A stretch of 64,000 bases of DNA from the NCBI GenBank assembly GCA_035295125.1, contig DATGJP010000077.1, positions 104,752 to 168,751 on the forward strand. Direction: 5' to 3'. The notes beneath the pieces were generated by a model, which saw nothing but the letters and a program-made list of their open reading frames with translations, did not search any database and was not told the DNA's origin. A program made the translations under genes and the position numbers. This DNA is from JAICMB01 sp035295125 (GTDB lineage Bacteria; Acidobacteriota; Terriglobia; Bryobacterales; Bryobacteraceae). This document shows positions 50,137 to 58,711 of the stretch, in pieces (positions within the stretch are counted from its first letter, which is position 1; each line of letters begins with the position of its first letter).

Positions 50137-52748
50137 TCCGCCCTCAATGCCGCTGTGGGATCGATGTTCATCGCACGCCGCGCCGGCGCAAGAACGGCCA
50201 GGAACGAGCACAGCACGAGCAATGCCGCCGCCGCGCCGAAGATCCGCGGATCGTGGAAATGCATGCCCACAAGCAACGATCCCAGAACCCGTGCCAGCCA
50301 CCACGCTGCCAGCAACCCGGCCGCGACCCCGGCTAACACCCGCAGCATCATTTGCCGCAGCAGCAGCCACAACACGCCTCCCGGTGACGCGCCCAGCGTG
50401 AGCCGAATTCCGAGTTCCGGCAAACGCCGCGCAATCGTATAAACCAGCAGCCCGTAGACTCCAACGATCGCGATCAAAAACGCCAGTCCCGATCCGGCGA
50501 CAACAACTGAGGTCGTGAAGCGAGGCAGGGCGGTAGAACGATCCAGCACTTCCCGTATGGTTTCGACTTCCGCGATCGGTTGGTTTCTGTCCAGGCTGCG
50601 CACAGCGCTGCGTATCGCTGGAGCCAATTCCAGCGGCTCACCATTCGTACGCACCAGCACCGTGGTCCACGCGAGCCAATCCTGGGTCTTCTGTTCGTAC
50701 GGCAGGTAAAGAACCGGCCCTTCATCCGCCTCTAGCCCCATGTGCCGAATGTCCGACACCACGCCGACGATCGTCATCCAACGCTGCTCATCCTTAAAGC
50801 GCAGTTGACGGCCAATTGCATTTAGCCCCGGCCAATATTTTCGCGCCATCGTTTCATTTACCATGGCGACCGGCATACGATCGCGGCGATCGTCCGGCGT
50901 GAAATCGCGGCCCTTCACCAGGGGAATTCTGACGGCGGCCCGGTATCCCTGGCTAACCACGCGCAACCCAGCCTGCACCGGTGGATCGGAGGGACGGCGT
51001 TGGACGCCCTCAAGTGCAAACTCGAAAGTGGGATTGTTGCCTTTCAACGGCGTCTCGCTCACCTCGCCCGCCGCGACTACGCCCGGCAATCCGCGCACGC
51101 GATCCAGCACTTCCTTGAAGAATGCAGCCTGCGCCTCATTCGTCTTGTATTGCGATGTCGCGATTCGGAGGCGCAGTGACAGCAGATGATCGGTTTGTAA
51201 TCCCGGAGCCGTCGAGAGCATACGGATCAGGCTCTCGCCGAACAGTCCCGCGGCGACCAACAGAACTGAGGCCATTCCGACTTCGATGACAACCAGAAAA
51301 CCCCGCTTCCGCTCGACATCCCTCGCCGTTCCGCGACCGGCGGAATTGAGCTGCGCGCGCAAGTCCAGGCGCGAGGCCACCAAGGCCGGTGCGAGTCCAA
51401 AAACCACGACCGTGAGCATTGTTACGCCGACAGCAAACCAGACGACGAGGCCGCTCAGGACAATCTCGTCAGCCCTCGGAATCAGCCCTTGACCGAATGT
51501 TCTCACCGCCGCTATCCCCTCGATCGCGATGGCGAGTCCACAAACGCCTCCCAGCACTGCGAGCGACAGGCTCTCGATCAGCAGTTGGCGGATGATCCTG
51601 GAGCGTGCGGCTCCCAGCGCGGCCCGCAGACCCATTTCTCGAGTCCGCGAAGCCGCCCTTGCCAGGAGAAGACTCGTGAGATTGGCGCACGCCACGATGA
51701 GCAGGATCGCCGCGAATCCTTCGAGCATCAGCAGCAAAGGCCGAATCTTCCCGACCACTTCCTGCTGCAGCGAAACGACAGATGCGCTCCATCCCGTGTT
51801 CGTCGCCGGGTATGCCGCTGCGAGGCGATGTGCGATGACGTCCATCTCACGTGCTGCGCGCTCGCTAGTGACGCCGGGCGCGAGCCGCCCGATCACGCGG
51901 AGCCAGCGCCCGTCACGATTTGCGCGATTCTGCGCGCTGAGCGCTAACGGTACCCAGGCTTCGGTCTCGCGCGCTGGGAACGCAAAATCGGCCGGCATGA
52001 CCCCGATGATGGTCGCGGGCGAACCGTTGAGCCTTACGGTCCGCCCAAGGATTTGTTCCGAGGCTCCCATCGCACGCCACAAACCATCACTTACGACAAT
52101 CACGGCCGGCGCCTGCTCAGAATCCTCGTTCGGCAGGAATGTCCGGCCGAGCTTTGCTTTCACGCCCAGAGCGCTGAAGAAATCCGCCGAAACCAACTCG
52201 GAATCGAGGCGGCGAGGCTCATCCACGCTGGTCAGGTTCATGGGCCAGTTGGAGTAGGCGCTCAGCGATACAAAAGCCTGGGATTGCGCTCGCCAATCGT
52301 AGAAATCGGCGGCAGACACCTGCATTGGCTCTTCGCCATGCGCGATGGAACGGCCGACGACACTATACAGCCGGTCCGAGTGCGGATAGGGAAGCGGCCG
52401 GAGAAGCACACTATCGACCGCGCTAAAAATAATCGTGTTCGATGCGATTCCGAGTGCCAGAGACAGAACTGCCACCGACGTGAACGCGGGACTCCTGCGC
52501 AACACGCGAAACGCGTAGCGTACATCCTGCGCAACCTGGTCGAGCGGGACAAAAGCCCAGCGCTCGCGACATGTTTCGGACAGGCGAGTTCGATTCCCGA
52601 AAGCCTGCAGGGCACGAGCCCGTGCCTCTTCGGGAGCCAGCCCCTCAGCTATGAACCGCTCGACCATCTCATCGACGTGACTTTGCATCTCGTCGGCAAG
52701 ATCGGTTTCAAAGCGCCTGGCTCGGAAATATCTCCAGATGCGTTTCAT
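50133..52748 (-). CDS. MacB/FtsX-type ABC permease (ADOP family), PadR-linked
   Basis: The 871-aa protein has a ~60-residue helical N-terminal region (DLADEMQSHVDEMVERFIAEGLAPEEARARALQAFGN) typical of PadR-linked acidobacterial permeases. QDVRYAFRVLRRSPAFTSVAVLSLALGIASNTIIF and two MacB-type periplasmic domains with eight transmembrane helices follow; the end is LAPARRAMNIDPTAALRAD. No ATPase is adjacent. Its start overlaps the PadR stop by 4 bp, so they form a two-gene operon. It differs from the other ADOP copy in having the N-terminal extension. Confidence 0.94.
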   Translation of the reverse strand: MKRIWRYFRARRFETDLADEMQSHVDEMVERFIAEGLAPEEARARALQAFGNRTRLSETCRERWAFVPLDQVAQDVRYAFRVLRRSPAFTSVAVLSLALGIASNTIIFSAVDSVLLRPLPYPHSDRLYSVVGRSIAHGEEPMQVSAADFYDWRAQSQAFVSLSAYSNWPMNLTSVDEPRRLDSELVSADFFSALGVKAKLGRTFLPNEDSEQAPAVIVVSDGLWRAMGASEQILGRTVRLNGSPATIIGVMPADFAFPARETEAWVPLALSAQNRANRDGRWLRVIGRLAPGVTSERAAREMDVIAHRLAAAYPATNTGWSASVVSLQQEVVGKIRPLLLMLEGFAAILLIVACANLTSLLLARAASRTREMGLRAALGAARSRIIRQLLIESLSLAVLGGVCGLAIAIEGIAAVRTFGQGLIPRADEIVLSGLVVWFAVGVTMLTVVVFGLAPALVASRLDLRAQLNSAGRGTARDVERKRGFLVVIEVGMASVLLVAAGLFGESLIRMLSTAPGLQTDHLLSLRLRIATSQYKTNEAQAAFFKEVLDRVRGLPGVVAAGEVSETPLKGNNPTFEFALEGVQRRPSDPPVQAGLRVVSQGYRAAVRIPLVKGRDFTPDDRRDRMPVAMVNETMARKYWPGLNAIGRQLRFKDEQRWMTIVGVVSDIRHMGLEADEGPVLYLPYEQKTQDWLAWTTVLVRTNGEPLELAPAIRSAVRSLDRNQPIAEVETIREVLDRSTALPRFTTSVVVAGSGLAFLIAIVGVYGLLVYTIARRLPELGIRLTLGASPGGVLWLLLRQMMLRVLAGVAAGLLAAWWLARVLGSLLVGMHFHDPRIFGAAAALLVLCSFLAVLAPARRAMNIDPTAALRAD

Positions 52749-53089
52749 GCTTCCACCATCCTCATCACCTTGGTGGTCCCTTCAATGGCCCGGCTCACAC
52801 GCTTCATCTCGCGCTCAAGTTGTTTACGCCCGGCCGGCTTCAATGAATACACGCGAATACGCCGATTGCTCCGAGGCGAATTGGTCCACTCAGCCGAAAC
52901 CCAGCCTTCAATCAGCATCCGCTGCAATGCCGGGTAAAGAGACCCTTCCTCAATGCGCAGCAGCTCATCCGAGCGGGTTTGGATCTGCTGTGCGATGGCA
53001 TAGCCGTGCAGTGACCCGCTGCGAAGAGTCGCGAGGATCAGCATCTCGAGCGTTCCGGGAAGCAGGTCTCCTTTTGTGTCTAACGCCAT
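52745..53089 (-). CDS. PadR-family transcriptional regulator
   Basis: A 114-aa PadR regulator. GDLLPGTLEMLILATLRSGSLHGYAIAQQI, EEGSLYPALQRMLIEGW and RRIRVYSLKPAGRKQLERE form the winged helix, followed by a dimerisation helix. PadR proteins repress their linked gene until a ligand binds. Upstream of the ATG on the minus strand the hexamer TCTATG occurs twice, 9 bp apart (around 53098–53119), a candidate operator overlapping the promoter. It precedes the ADOP permease with a 4-bp overlap. Confidence 0.93.
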   Translation of the reverse strand: MALDTKGDLLPGTLEMLILATLRSGSLHGYAIAQQIQTRSDELLRIEEGSLYPALQRMLIEGWVSAEWTNSPRSNRRIRVYSLKPAGRKQLEREMKRVSRAIEGTTKVMRMVEA

Positions 53090-53163
53090 GCCCGATACAT
53101 AGACTCTCTTTGCATAGATTGCACGAATCAGGGGCGGATGTCAATGGCGGCGTTGACCGGATT

Positions 53164-54414
53164 TCACTTCTGCTGTGCTATTTCATTCATAATCGCGGCA
53201 AGCGCGTTCCGGAACTCAGCGGGAGTCGTCACATCGAACAGGCGTGGATTCAAAGGCTTCAAGGTTCCTTCGAGGGAGTCGGAATTATCGACAACGGGCG
53301 CGGAACGCATCATCGGTCCCCGAGCCGGAGCCCCCCTCATGCCCCCGCGACCGGAAAATTCCCCCGAGCCGCCCCGCGCGTAAAAAGGCGCATAGCAGCG
53401 GATGTAGTAAAGACGGCTTCCGGGCGGCGCCGTGGCTTCGATCGGCTGCAGATCTTCTCCTTTGGGAAGCGCAAACGGCCCACTCAGGACGATCACCGCA
53501 CGAGCCGCCGCTGCCGGTTCGGCGGCCTCCAGGCGCTTGCGAATCTCCGACACGAAAAACTGCGCGTCCTCTTTGTAGTTCTCGAGCGAGTGCACGTCGA
53601 TCTTGAAACGATCCTCACTGCCCAACTGCTCCCAAAGCCGCTGCAGGGTGACGAGCCCTGAGACCTCTTCGGTAAAGCTGACCTTGCGGCGCTCCACATC
53701 GAGCAGGGTCACTCCTAGCGATCCATTCGAGACCTGCATTTCTGAAAGAACCACTAACCGTGAGCCTAACTTCTGGGTCAAGCGGTCAGTTGCCCCGTTA
53801 TTGCCTGTTGCATTCCGATTCATCGATTGGTTCATCAGCACATCAACACGGACGGGCCGCTGCGTCTTCAGCGGAAGGGAAAGCCGCTCGGAAGCGACTG
53901 GCACACAATTTGAGAACTCTACGGAGGTCAGATCGCGCCAAAGACCCGGCAAGGGATCATGAGGCAACTCCCCAACGTGTAGCTTGGTGCGTTTCAGACT
54001 ATGCTCTTTCGAACGGGTATCATAAACGGCAACGGCCACTTCGTAGTCGCCGGGCGTGACACAAATCTGTTGCACCCAGTTGATGGAATCCGCTTCCGCG
54101 AGATTCTGGCCCTTCTCAGGAACGAGCGGCGTATAACTCCGGTACGGCCGGTTCTCCCGATCACGAATCTGGAGGAATACCAGCAGAGGACCTCGCTTCA
54201 GGAACTCACCAGCGTCGACAAAGGCCCCGACAAACGTTTCCAGCCTTTGATTCTCCGATAGCCGCGGGGGAGGAACATGCAGTTGCCAACGAATGCGGGC
54301 GTCGTCTTTCACTTTCAGCCAGTCTTCGAAAGGAACCTCTTGCGGGGACTGGCTCAGTGCAGTGCCAAAGGCCAGCAGGCAGAGGCAGCACATCTGGGAT
54401 CCACGCCGCGCCAT
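53164..54414 (-). CDS. Hypothetical secreted protein
   Basis: The 416-aa protein has an N-terminal signal peptide (MCCLCLLAFGTALS) and no further membrane helix. I recognise no family firmly. It has a mid-region with ICVTPGDYEVAVAVYDTRSKEHSLKR (an Ig-like beta strand pair), then RPVRVDVLMNQS and RAVIVLSGPFALPKGEDLQP, which loosely recall the VWFA-related proteins common in Acidobacteriota. A Gly/Arg-rich loop (GGSGEFSGRGGMRGAPARGP) lies in residues ~335–360. It follows the PadR gene divergently placed promoter region by 75 bp. Confidence 0.6.
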   Translation of the reverse strand: MARRGSQMCCLCLLAFGTALSQSPQEVPFEDWLKVKDDARIRWQLHVPPPRLSENQRLETFVGAFVDAGEFLKRGPLLVFLQIRDRENRPYRSYTPLVPEKGQNLAEADSINWVQQICVTPGDYEVAVAVYDTRSKEHSLKRTKLHVGELPHDPLPGLWRDLTSVEFSNCVPVASERLSLPLKTQRPVRVDVLMNQSMNRNATGNNGATDRLTQKLGSRLVVLSEMQVSNGSLGVTLLDVERRKVSFTEEVSGLVTLQRLWEQLGSEDRFKIDVHSLENYKEDAQFFVSEIRKRLEAAEPAAAARAVIVLSGPFALPKGEDLQPIEATAPPGSRLYYIRCYAPFYARGGSGEFSGRGGMRGAPARGPMMRSAPVVDNSDSLEGTLKPLNPRLFDVTTPAEFRNALAAIMNEIAQQK

Positions 54415-54577
54415 GGCTCCAGTTTAGGCCGATCGGAGGCTAGTCGAGGCTCATGACGCAAGCCGTACCGTGTTAACCTTAAATCCAGTCCTAAAAGTTA
54501 CTGAGGCATCGGGTCGGGTCCGTAAGGTTCGCTCTAATGCTGTCGATTCGTACTGGGTGTCTTGGGTCTTGTGGACC

Positions 54578-54593
54578 GGCGGCACAAGCCGCC
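54578..54593. repeat. Short GGCGGC/GCCGCC hairpin
   Basis: GGCGGC (54578–54583), ACAA loop, GCCGCC (54588–54593). It lies in the 195-bp gene-free stretch 54415–54609, ahead of the small membrane peptide. The rest of that stretch holds nothing I can name. Confidence 0.5.
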
Positions 54594-54609
54594 ATACTGG
54601 TACAGATTA

Positions 54610-54723
54610 ATGCACTTCGATTTATCCGATATCTTCTTCATACTTGTTGTCCTTACCATTGCGATCATCATCATCAGTAGCAACGGTGGCGGGGGGCATC
54701 GCGCCCGGGTGCCTTCAAATTAG
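54610..54723 (+). CDS. 37-residue single-span membrane peptide
   Basis: The frame opens at ATG 54610 and ends at TAG 54721–54723. The product starts MHFDLSDIFF, has one strongly hydrophobic span ending ILVVLTIAIIIISS, then a Gly run and a basic end HRARVPSN. Codon use is normal and the hydrophobic span is uninterrupted. It lies 15 bp before the HpnE gene, so it may be the first gene of that operon. I cannot assign a function; an acid-start, one-helix, basic-end peptide could assist a membrane enzyme. Confidence 0.55.
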   Translation: MHFDLSDIFFILVVLTIAIIIISSNGGGGHRARVPSN

Positions 54724-54738
54724 CTGCCTGTTCCTCAC

Positions 54739-56061
54739 ATGCCCACTGCTATCGTAATTGGCGGTGGCTTGTCCGGTCTTGCTGCCGCGGCTGCGCTCGG
54801 CGGCGCGGACTTTGATGTTGAGCTCTTTGAATCCCGGCCATTCCTCGGCGGCCGGGCGACCTCGTACGCTCTGAATACCGGAGCGGATTCCGAAACCATC
54901 GATAACTGCCAGCATATTCTGCTGCGGTGCTGCGTCAACCTGCTGGATTTCTATCACCGGCTCGGCGTGCAGGACCGCATCGAATTCCACAGAGAGTTCT
55001 ACTTCATCGAACCCGGCGGACGCACGTCGACGATGCACGCCGGCCGTTTCCCACGCCCATTTCACTTCACCGAGAGCTTCGCAAGGATGCGGTGCTTCGG
55101 GCTGGCGGACAAGGTTTCCATTGGCCGGGGCTTACTGGCGTTACAGCGGGAGCACAATCGCCGGCAGGATCTGGACCGGATCACAATGCTCGACTGGCTG
55201 CGGGAGAAGAAACAGACCCCGCGGGCGATTGAACGGTTCTGGCAGCAGATCCTCGTGAGCGCCGTAAATGAACAGTTGGATCGCATGGCCGCTTCTCATG
55301 GATTCCAGGTGTTCTGGCTCGGATTTCTGGGCACGCGCGACAGTTACCAGATGGGCGTCCCGGCGGTGCCGCTATCCGAGTTGTACAGCGAGGAGGCTTG
55401 GGGCCGCACCGGGAATGTGAAGCTTTCTCCGCGTTCGCCGGTGGAACGCGTAGTGGCGGATCGGGGCCAGGTTCGCGGTGTCGTTGTCGGGGGTGTGGAG
55501 CGGCGGGCGGACTACTATGTACTGTGCGTGCCTTTCGAGCGGGTCGGCGGTTTGTTGCCGGAACTTGAACTCCAACTAGGGGGTTTCACCCATTCTCCGA
55601 TCACGGGAATTCACCTATGGTTTGATAAGAAAATTACCGATTTGCCGCACGCAACGCTCTTAGACCGGACCATCCAGTGGATGTTTAATAAGGCTGACGG
55701 TAAGTACTTGCAGTTGGTCGTCAGCGCATCGCGCGGACTGGTGGACATGCCGCGCGCTGACGTGATCGCGTTGGGAGTCCGGGAACTGGCCGAGTTTTTC
55801 CCCGAGGTGCGGGACGCGGCCCTGGAGAAAGCGCACATCGTGAAAGAAGTGCGGGCAACGTTTTCCGCGCAACCAGGCCTGGAGACGCAGCGGCCAGGGC
55901 AGGCGACACGATTTACCAATTTGTTTCTGGCGGGTGACTGGACAAGGTCCGGTTGGCCCGCGACGATGGAAGGCGCGGTGCGGAGCGGCTACCTGGCGGC
56001 GGAGGGCGTAACGAAGGCGATCGGTAGTCCACGGCAGTTTCTGCTGCCGGACGTGGCGTGA
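54739..56061 (+). CDS. hpnE: Hydroxysqualene dehydroxylase HpnE
   Basis: A 440-aa FAD-dependent amine-oxidase-fold enzyme. AIVIGGGLSGLAAAAAL is the FAD Rossmann motif, and FLGGRATSY and DNCQHILLRCC are typical of HpnE. The end has LFLAGDWTRSGWPATMEGAVRSGYLAAE. HpnE makes squalene from hydroxysqualene for hopanoid synthesis. HpnC and HpnD are not seen in the window. It is coupled to the asparaginase gene by a 4-bp overlap, an unusual partner. Confidence 0.9.
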   Translation: MPTAIVIGGGLSGLAAAAALGGADFDVELFESRPFLGGRATSYALNTGADSETIDNCQHILLRCCVNLLDFYHRLGVQDRIEFHREFYFIEPGGRTSTMHAGRFPRPFHFTESFARMRCFGLADKVSIGRGLLALQREHNRRQDLDRITMLDWLREKKQTPRAIERFWQQILVSAVNEQLDRMAASHGFQVFWLGFLGTRDSYQMGVPAVPLSELYSEEAWGRTGNVKLSPRSPVERVVADRGQVRGVVVGGVERRADYYVLCVPFERVGGLLPELELQLGGFTHSPITGIHLWFDKKITDLPHATLLDRTIQWMFNKADGKYLQLVVSASRGLVDMPRADVIALGVRELAEFFPEVRDAALEKAHIVKEVRATFSAQPGLETQRPGQATRFTNLFLAGDWTRSGWPATMEGAVRSGYLAAEGVTKAIGSPRQFLLPDVA

Positions 56062-56570
56062 GGCGCATGCAGAAGATTTATCTCATCGCGACGGGCGGAA
56101 CGATCGAGAAGGTGTACTCCGAGCGCAGCGGCACGGTGCAGAACATCGATAGCAAAATAGACCGCTATTTCCGGCTGTTGCGGCTACCCGACATTGAGAT
56201 CGACATCACGCATCTCATGAACAAGGACAGTCTGGAGATGACCGATGCGGACCGCGAGTTGGTGCTACAGACCATTCGTGAGAAGCTGCGCGAGCCCGCT
56301 CCCGTAGTGATCACTCACGGCACGGATACTCTCGTCGAAACGGGCTGCCTTCTGCAGCGGAGCATTCCGGATTTGGCCGTACCCATTGTCTTAACAGGCG
56401 CGATGACCCCGCTGGGATTCGAGGGCAGCGATGGGCTGCAGAACCTCACCGAGGCCTTGATTGCCGCACGGATTCTGCAAGCGGGCGTCTGGCTGGTGAT
56501 TCATAATCAGGTCTTTCCGATCGAGCGCGTCCGGAAGGATCGGGACCATGCGCGGTTTGTCTGGAAATGA
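56058..56570 (+). CDS. Single-domain asparaginase-like protein
   Basis: The 170-aa protein matches the N-terminal half of type I/II L-asparaginases: IYLIATGGTIEKVYSE contains the nucleophile Thr of TGGTI, and VITHGTDTLVETG holds the second Thr-Asp pair. VLTGAMTPLGFEGSDG follows. The C-terminal domain of full asparaginases (~330 aa) is missing. Stand-alone proteins of this size occur, so this is probably a natural short form. The start is GTG 56058 (GTGA overlap) or ATG 56067. The 149 bp after it (56571–56719) hold nothing recognisable. Confidence 0.82.
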   Translation: MRRMQKIYLIATGGTIEKVYSERSGTVQNIDSKIDRYFRLLRLPDIEIDITHLMNKDSLEMTDADRELVLQTIREKLREPAPVVITHGTDTLVETGCLLQRSIPDLAVPIVLTGAMTPLGFEGSDGLQNLTEALIAARILQAGVWLVIHNQVFPIERVRKDRDHARFVWK

Positions 56571-56719
56571 GGACTCAGCATTGCGCCGGTGCTTCGTTGC
56601 CTGGTTGGGGATGCTCGGTTAGCGCTTACGTTAAGACCATTCGTGACCGGATCAGAAGAAGAGCCGGAGAGCTAGTTGGAATTGTCGCGGCGTGCCGCTT
56701 CCCCTTTCGAGTCCAACCG

Positions 56720-57484
56720 TCAGCGTTCAGCCTGATGCTCGGGCAGAACTGCGTACCCGGTGGGCGGCGGGTACAGCGAGTACAAGAGGTTCAACCGGCG
56801 GCGTAAATAGCGGCTCGGCAACTGCCTGGGCCCAGTCTCGACATCGATATCGCAGCAGATACCGTGCAGGTACAACGTCATCGTATCGATGAATGACCTT
56901 GCGGCGTATTCGCGGAAAGCTTTAGTCTCGCGGCGGACGTTGCTCTGACGCCGCAGCAGAGACTGCTTCTGGTGCCAGCTCTCCTCGTCCACCTCGCCAT
57001 GAACTCCGGCGTGCAACTCCTCGCGCAGCAGGGTCGAGAAGCTCACCTGAGCCTCTTCGCTCCAACGATCGGCGATCAAGGACGCGATCATGCGATAGAA
57101 GCGATAGTGGTACTCGGCGACTTCCTGATCCTTCAGCGCGAAGAACAGGATTTCCTCATCGCCCAAGCGCACCTGGGACGCCCAGAAAGCGCGGTTTTCC
57201 GGCGGCCGTTCCGTGGAAACGTACTCTCCCGCCTGCCCTTTATCCTTACCGTCGACCCGTTCCAGATAAGGGACGAGCATGATGGAAATTTTGGGCAAAA
57301 CTGCGGAGATCGCCTGCGGTAAAGCAGCAATCGGTTCCTCTAAATACTCCTTCAGCTCTTCTTCGCTCATCGGAACCGATGCGCAAAAATACGAGAAGGT
57401 ACTGCTGAGGGGGATCATTTCGCTGCGGAATCGTTCCGCGAACTGTCCCACGCTCAGTTTGACAAGGTCGGCTTGAGCGGACAT
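56720..57484 (-). CDS. Hypothetical conserved protein
   Basis: A 254-aa soluble protein that I do not recognise. It has no signal peptide or membrane span. It is rich in acidic and aromatic residues (EEELKEYLEEPIAALPQAISAVLPKISIMLVPYLE) and has a Trp/Arg-rich middle (SFSTLLREELHAGVHGEVDEESW) and a basic end. It is divergent from lpxB with 63 bp between the start codons, so the two share a regulatory region. The stop lies about 150 bp from the asparaginase gene. Confidence 0.65.
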   Translation of the reverse strand: MSAQADLVKLSVGQFAERFRSEMIPLSSTFSYFCASVPMSEEELKEYLEEPIAALPQAISAVLPKISIMLVPYLERVDGKDKGQAGEYVSTERPPENRAFWASQVRLGDEEILFFALKDQEVAEYHYRFYRMIASLIADRWSEEAQVSFSTLLREELHAGVHGEVDEESWHQKQSLLRRQSNVRRETKAFREYAARSFIDTMTLYLHGICCDIDVETGPRQLPSRYLRRRLNLLYSLYPPPTGYAVLPEHQAER

Positions 57485-57530
57485 CTAGCGTGTAAATTTA
57501 TTCTAACATGCGCCGAAATTCAAGCCCTGC

Positions 57531-57547
57531 TGGTACACTAAGTTATA
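57531..57547 (+). promoter_or_regulatory. Extended -10 promoter of lpxB, probably leaderless
   Basis: TGGTACACT (57531–57539) has an extended -10 (TGn TACACT) and ends 8 bp before the GTG at 57548. A stop codon lies 9 bp upstream of the GTG in the same frame, so no earlier start exists, and no SD is present. Confidence 0.45.
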
Positions 57548-58711
57548 GTGCCGCCGAGAGTTTTGATATCTGCCGGGGAGGCCTCTGGAGATTTGTACGC
57601 ATCCTCGCTGGCCGAGGCACTACGGCGCCAGTGTGGGGAAGTGCGGTTCTTCGGCTGCGCGGGACCGCGCATGCGCGCGGCCGGCGTTGATCCCATCGTG
57701 AAGTCGGAAAGTCTGGCCGTTGTGGGACTCGTTGAGGTTCTCACTCATATTCCGCGCATCCATCGGGAGTATCGCAACCTCATTGAAGCGGCAAAACGCG
57801 AACGACCCGACATCGCCATTCTGACGGATAGCCCCGATTTCCACTTGCGGCTCGCGAAGCACCTTAAGAAGGCGGGAATACCGGTGGTTTATCTTGTGGC
57901 GCCGCAAGTCTGGGCGTGGCGTAAAGGCCGCTTACGGATCATGAGGCAGCGCATCGACCGACTGCTGTGCATTTTTCCGTTCGAAGAGCCCTTCTTCGCC
58001 GCGAACCGCGTGCCCGCCACTTACATCGGACACCCGCTGACGCGTATCGTCCGGCCATCCGCTTCGAACGCCGAATTACGGCGCCGCTTCGGCATTCCCG
58101 AAGGCGCGAGGCTCATCGCCATACTGCCGGGAAGCCGTGCCGGCGAGATCCAGCGTCATTTGCCGTACGTGACCGCCGCCGCCGAAAAGCTTCGAGCGCT
58201 CATGAAAGGCAGCGATCTGAGGTTCATTCTGTCCCTTCCCCCGGGACTCGAAACGGCCACCCTGAATTTTCGGGAACGCTTTTCGTCGGCATCCATCCAA
58301 GTAGTTAATGGCCGTACCTGGGATGTCCTTGCCTGCTCGGATTTGGCTTTGGCCGCCAGTGGGACGGTAACAATTGAGGCCTGTATCCTCAACACACCCA
58401 TGGTTACGTTCTACCGGGTAAACCGATTAACTTGGTTGTTGGGCAGGTCGTTGGTTCGGGTGCCATTCTTTTCCATGGTGAATTTAGTTGCCGGACGCCG
58501 CGTCGTCACGGAATTGATTCAGGGTGACATGACGGCCGACCGGCTGGCACGAGAAGCGCAGACCCTACTCGAAAACGATGAGGCGCTTCATCGAATGCGG
58601 GAGGACCTGGCCGAGGTGGCCGGAAGGCTGACCGCTCAGGAGAATCCAATGGACGTCGCAGCGTCGATCGCGGGCGCGTTCTTACAAGAGGAAATGGTGC
58701 ATGCTTCGTAG
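57548..58711 (+). CDS. lpxB: Lipid-A-disaccharide synthase LpxB
   Basis: The 387-aa GT19 enzyme joins UDP-diacylglucosamine and lipid X to form the lipid A disaccharide at the inner membrane's inner face. LISAGEASGDLYAS is the conserved start; VGLVEVLTHIPRI, LTDSPDFHLRLAKHL, VAPQVWAWRKGR, ILPGSRAGEI and ASGTVTIEACILNTPMVTFYR are family motifs. The GTG start is forced by an upstream in-frame stop. It overlaps the M1-like gene by 11 bp. No lpxA, lpxC or lpxD is in the window. Confidence 0.96.
   Translation: MPPRVLISAGEASGDLYASSLAEALRRQCGEVRFFGCAGPRMRAAGVDPIVKSESLAVVGLVEVLTHIPRIHREYRNLIEAAKRERPDIAILTDSPDFHLRLAKHLKKAGIPVVYLVAPQVWAWRKGRLRIMRQRIDRLLCIFPFEEPFFAANRVPATYIGHPLTRIVRPSASNAELRRRFGIPEGARLIAILPGSRAGEIQRHLPYVTAAAEKLRALMKGSDLRFILSLPPGLETATLNFRERFSSASIQVVNGRTWDVLACSDLALAASGTVTIEACILNTPMVTFYRVNRLTWLLGRSLVRVPFFSMVNLVAGRRVVTELIQGDMTADRLAREAQTLLENDEALHRMREDLAEVAGRLTAQENPMDVAASIAGAFLQEEMVHAS

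Noticed and set aside
56058..56570. Truncated (broken) asparaginase
   Set aside because: Single-domain asparaginase-like proteins of ~170 aa exist and the end looks natural; no remnant of the second domain follows.
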